Assembly: GCF_041395345.1 (NCBI RefSeq)
Contig: NZ_JAWLAR010000002.1
Span: 186,001 to 250,000, forward strand
Length of the DNA stretch: 64,000 bases
Reading direction: 5' to 3'
From: Dokdonella sp041395345
GTDB taxonomy: Bacteria; Pseudomonadota; Gammaproteobacteria; Xanthomonadales; Rhodanobacteraceae
Part shown: positions 61,459 through 64,000 of the stretch, piece after piece
Layout of the letters: each line of letters opens with the position of its first letter
Numbering within the stretch: position 1 is the stretch's first letter
Notes under the pieces: model-generated
What the model saw: only the letters and a program-made list of their open reading frames with translations
What the model was told of the DNA's origin: nothing
The model's database searches: none
Made by a program: the position numbers and the translations under genes

Positions 61459-62259
61459 ATGGTCAACCCGATGACAACGAATCCCGAACTCTTCATTGCA
61501 TCCGTATCCGTATCGCTGCTGGTCAGCATGGTCCTCATCTACGAACTGGGTCGTCAGATAGGGCGCGCACAGATTCGCCGGGATCCGAAAGGCTTGGCCA
61601 AGGGTATCGGCGCCGCCGAAGGATCGGTGTTCGGCCTGCTGGGACTGATCATCGCATTCACTTTCTCCGGAGCAGGGAATCGCCTCGAAGCGAGACGCGC
61701 ACTGATCACCGAGGAAGCCAACGACATCGGCACCGCCTACCTGCGCCTCGACCTGCTCGCCGAGGACGACAAGATGGAGTTGCGCGAGCGCTTCCGCCGA
61801 TACGCCGAGCTGCGCGCGACCCCGCCCCTGATCGACACGTTTACTGCCGCAGATGACTGGTATCTGCAAACCGACGAGATGCTGCGAACGCTCTGGAAGC
61901 GCTCACTGGAAGCCAGCCAGCGCTCAGAAGCCGATCCGGATGCGAAAAAGCTCCTGTTGCCTGCGCTGAACGCGATGATCGACATCACCAGTACGCGCAA
62001 GCGAGCGACCATGGATCATCCGCCCCTGGCCATCTACCTGCTGCTCGGCGGGCTCAGCCTGCTCGGCGCCTTGATGATCGGCTACGCCGCTGCCGACAAC
62101 GACCGGCGCAACTGGCTGCATCCGATTGCATTCGCCGTCATTACGTCGCTGGCGGTCCACCTGATCCTCGACCTGGAATTTCCACGCGTCGGGTTGATAA
62201 AGGTGGACTCGTCGGACGCTGCGATCCTTGAAGCACGCAAGCAGATGAACGAGCCTTGA
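61459..62259 (+). CDS. DUF4239 (bestrophin-like) membrane protein
   Basis: A 266-residue membrane protein: helix 1 at about 12-30 (LFIASVSVSLLVSMVLIYEL), then GIGAAEGSVFGLLGLIIAFTFSGAGNRLEARRALITEEANDIGTAYLRLDLL, the characteristic DUF4239 block. Two C-terminal helices lie at about 195-215 and 220-240. The family has been linked to bestrophin-type channels; function unproven. ATG 61459 or 61471 may be the start. It stands alone after the terminator. Confidence 0.85.
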   Translation: MVNPMTTNPELFIASVSVSLLVSMVLIYELGRQIGRAQIRRDPKGLAKGIGAAEGSVFGLLGLIIAFTFSGAGNRLEARRALITEEANDIGTAYLRLDLLAEDDKMELRERFRRYAELRATPPLIDTFTAADDWYLQTDEMLRTLWKRSLEASQRSEADPDAKKLLLPALNAMIDITSTRKRATMDHPPLAIYLLLGGLSLLGALMIGYAAADNDRRNWLHPIAFAVITSLAVHLILDLEFPRVGLIKVDSSDAAILEARKQMNEP

Positions 62260-62414
62260 TGCCGTGTCCCCAGCGCAGCGCGACGTCGTGATCGCAGCTG
62301 CGGCGCTTGCCGCTTCCTGCTGGAGGAGAATGATCTGTCGGATCCGGCGCACTCCGCAGCGCAGCGGCATCCGCACCTTGCATGCGAGGTCGCCTCTGCG
62401 GAGAACGCCGTCGA

Positions 62415-63182
62415 TCAGGCCATGGCTGCCCTGCAGGCGTCTTCGAGCGCCTTCATCATCATCCGGTACGGACCCGGTCCGTGACTGATGCGCGCGACGC
62501 CCAGCTCGGCCAGCTGGGATAACCGGGGTGACGCGGCACTCTTCATGACATTGAGCGGAAGCGATGATTCCCTCGCCGCACGCTCGATCAGACCGGGATC
62601 CACCAGGCCCGGAATGAAAAGGCCGTCGGCGCCGGCAGCGGCATAGGCCCGGCCCCGCTCAAGGGCCAAGCGGAGCAACCCCAGGTCGTGCGCCTCGCGC
62701 GGCGCCTGCAGAAACTCGTCAGTGCGCGCGTTGATAAAGAACGGGATGCCGGCGGACTCGACGCCAGCACGCGCGCTTGCCACGCGCCTGGCCGCATCGG
62801 CAGGTTCACGCAGCCTGCCATTCTCGGGGAAGCTGTCTTCAAGATTGCAGCCAACCGCGCCGGCCTCGATCACGCGCGCAATGGAGCGCCTGACATGGTC
62901 CGGTTTTTCGCCGTAGCCGCTTTCGAGGTCAATCGTGACCGGAAGCTCGGTTGCCGCGACGATACGTTGAAGATTCTGGATGACGAATTCGAACGGGACC
63001 TGCTCGCCGTCATCGTACCCGTGTGCGGCCGCCACCGACCAGCTGCCCGTGCCCACAGCGCGAGCGCCGCCCGCAATGACGGCCCGGGCTGAGCCAGCGT
63101 CCCAGATATTGAAGATGACCAGCGGGTTCCCCGCGACATGCAGGGATCCAAACTGGGCGGCAAGCGCTTTTTGCGTCGACAT
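62415..63182 (-). CDS. isocitrate lyase/PEP mutase family enzyme
   Basis: A 255-residue TIM-barrel enzyme of the ICL/PEPM superfamily: NPLVIFNIWDAGSARAVIAGGARAVGTGSWSVAAAHGYDD, LPVTIDLESGYGE (Mg site; the classical D-x-D-x-GYG appears as DLESGYG), GCNLEDSF, and FINARTDEFL. The shortened, single-domain form common in bacteria often has an unknown substrate; oxaloacetate-type or 2-methylisocitrate-type lyase is possible, phosphonate mutase less so. It is divergent from ahcY. Confidence 0.88.
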   Translation of the reverse strand: MSTQKALAAQFGSLHVAGNPLVIFNIWDAGSARAVIAGGARAVGTGSWSVAAAHGYDDGEQVPFEFVIQNLQRIVAATELPVTIDLESGYGEKPDHVRRSIARVIEAGAVGCNLEDSFPENGRLREPADAARRVASARAGVESAGIPFFINARTDEFLQAPREAHDLGLLRLALERGRAYAAAGADGLFIPGLVDPGLIERAARESSLPLNVMKSAASPRLSQLAELGVARISHGPGPYRMMMKALEDACRAAMA

Positions 63183-63290
63183 GGGTCACTCCCGGCAGCG
63201 TCCGGCATCGGATTCCGGCCCGGAATCCTGCCATCGCAGGAGACAATATATCCTTTCATCGCGAATAAGCGATATACTATGCGCCCTCTT

Positions 63291-63372
63291 CGCTGCCGAG
63301 GGGCGCTGCAGGTCAGTTCCGCTAGCGGAACCGGACACAGGCTCGGCACGCGATTCCAGTCAACGGCGCCCG
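63291..63372 (+). promoter_or_regulatory. SAH riboswitch in the ahcY leader
   Basis: The leader contains the conserved SAH-riboswitch blocks in order: GCCGAGGGGCGCTGCAGG (63294-63311), a hairpin TTCCGCTAGCGGAA, then CACAGGCTCGGC (63337-63348), and CAACGGCGCCC (63361-63371), which can pair back with GGGCGC as the pseudoknot. These match the pattern ccGAGGaGCGcTGC ... CAGGCTCGG ... aaCGGCGCtc. Binding SAH would switch ahcY on. A TATACT -10-like box is at about 63273-63278. Confidence 0.92.
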
Positions 63373-63396
63373 CCCCAATTGAACGGAGCGAACCGC

Positions 63397-64000
<604 letters not shown>

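Overview
The window reads as chromosomal DNA of a GC-rich gammaproteobacterium, most likely of the Xanthomonadales/Lysobacterales (Rhodanobacteraceae-like). This is inferred from housekeeping gene order (rsmI | lpoA-yraN-dolP; ribH-nusB-thiL-pgpA), Xanthomonadales-like protein sequences (Dxs, short MetX, OxyR) and many short palindromic intergenic repeats. I see no tRNA, rRNA, CRISPR, prophage or intact insertion sequence. Genes occupy roughly 90% of the window. Both ends cut a gene: a POT peptide transporter on the left and ahcY on the right.

Layout. 1-8.1 kb: POT transporter, then a lipid-remodelling block in which olsF (ornithine lipid synthase) is divergent from a tightly packed btaA-btaB-plcP operon (betaine lipid synthesis plus phospholipase C-like supply of diacylglycerol), then recQ. 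8.1-17.2 kb: nested palindromes beside a small GIY-YIG ORF, an exported protein, a DUF1684 protein, a 32-residue membrane peptide with a prohibitin homologue, modABC, a LEA-type lipoprotein, a long acyl-CoA dehydrogenase and a GNAT acetyltransferase. 17.2-19.7 kb: an outer-membrane protein gene flanked by a broken second copy of the GNAT gene, a structured mobile repeat (copy 1) and an HNH endonuclease. 19.9-30.6 kb: GNAT-nitrilase fusion, dxs, an exported orphan, prmC, a 1,377-residue membrane protein and a PycTM-like protein. 30.8-36 kb: oxidative stress block ahpD-ahpC | oxyR, then rubrerythrin, Fe-S oxidoreductase and DUF3501. 36-39.3 kb: metB-metX behind a SAM-I riboswitch and three tandem MetJ-type boxes, then apt and DUF2007. 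39.4-43.7 kb: a possible small RNA, a DUF3253 protein, structured repeat copy 2 directly in front of glnS, a deaminase and rlmM. 43.9-52 kb: a large secreted nuclease, rsmI, lpoA-yraN-dolP and a GlcD-type dehydrogenase. 52-53.1 kb: a repeat-rich non-coding stretch. 53.1-64 kb: ribH-nusB-thiL-pgpA divergent from metK, two exported proteins of unknown role, DUF4239, a PEP-mutase-family enzyme, and ahcY behind an SAH riboswitch.

How the genes work together. Two themes recur. The first is membrane lipid replacement: PlcP would release diacylglycerol from phospholipids, BtaA and BtaB would turn it into a phosphorus-free betaine lipid using SAM, and OlsF would make ornithine lipid; a possible Pho-box lies between the two transcription units. 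The second is methionine/SAM economy: metX-metB (synthesis), metK (SAM formation) and ahcY (SAH removal) are all present, with a SAM-sensing and an SAH-sensing riboswitch visible in front of metX and ahcY.

The least explained elements are a roughly 300-bp repeat with terminal inverted repeats and two internal hairpins (two copies), a short C-terminal motif shared by two exported proteins, and the 1,377-residue two-part membrane protein.
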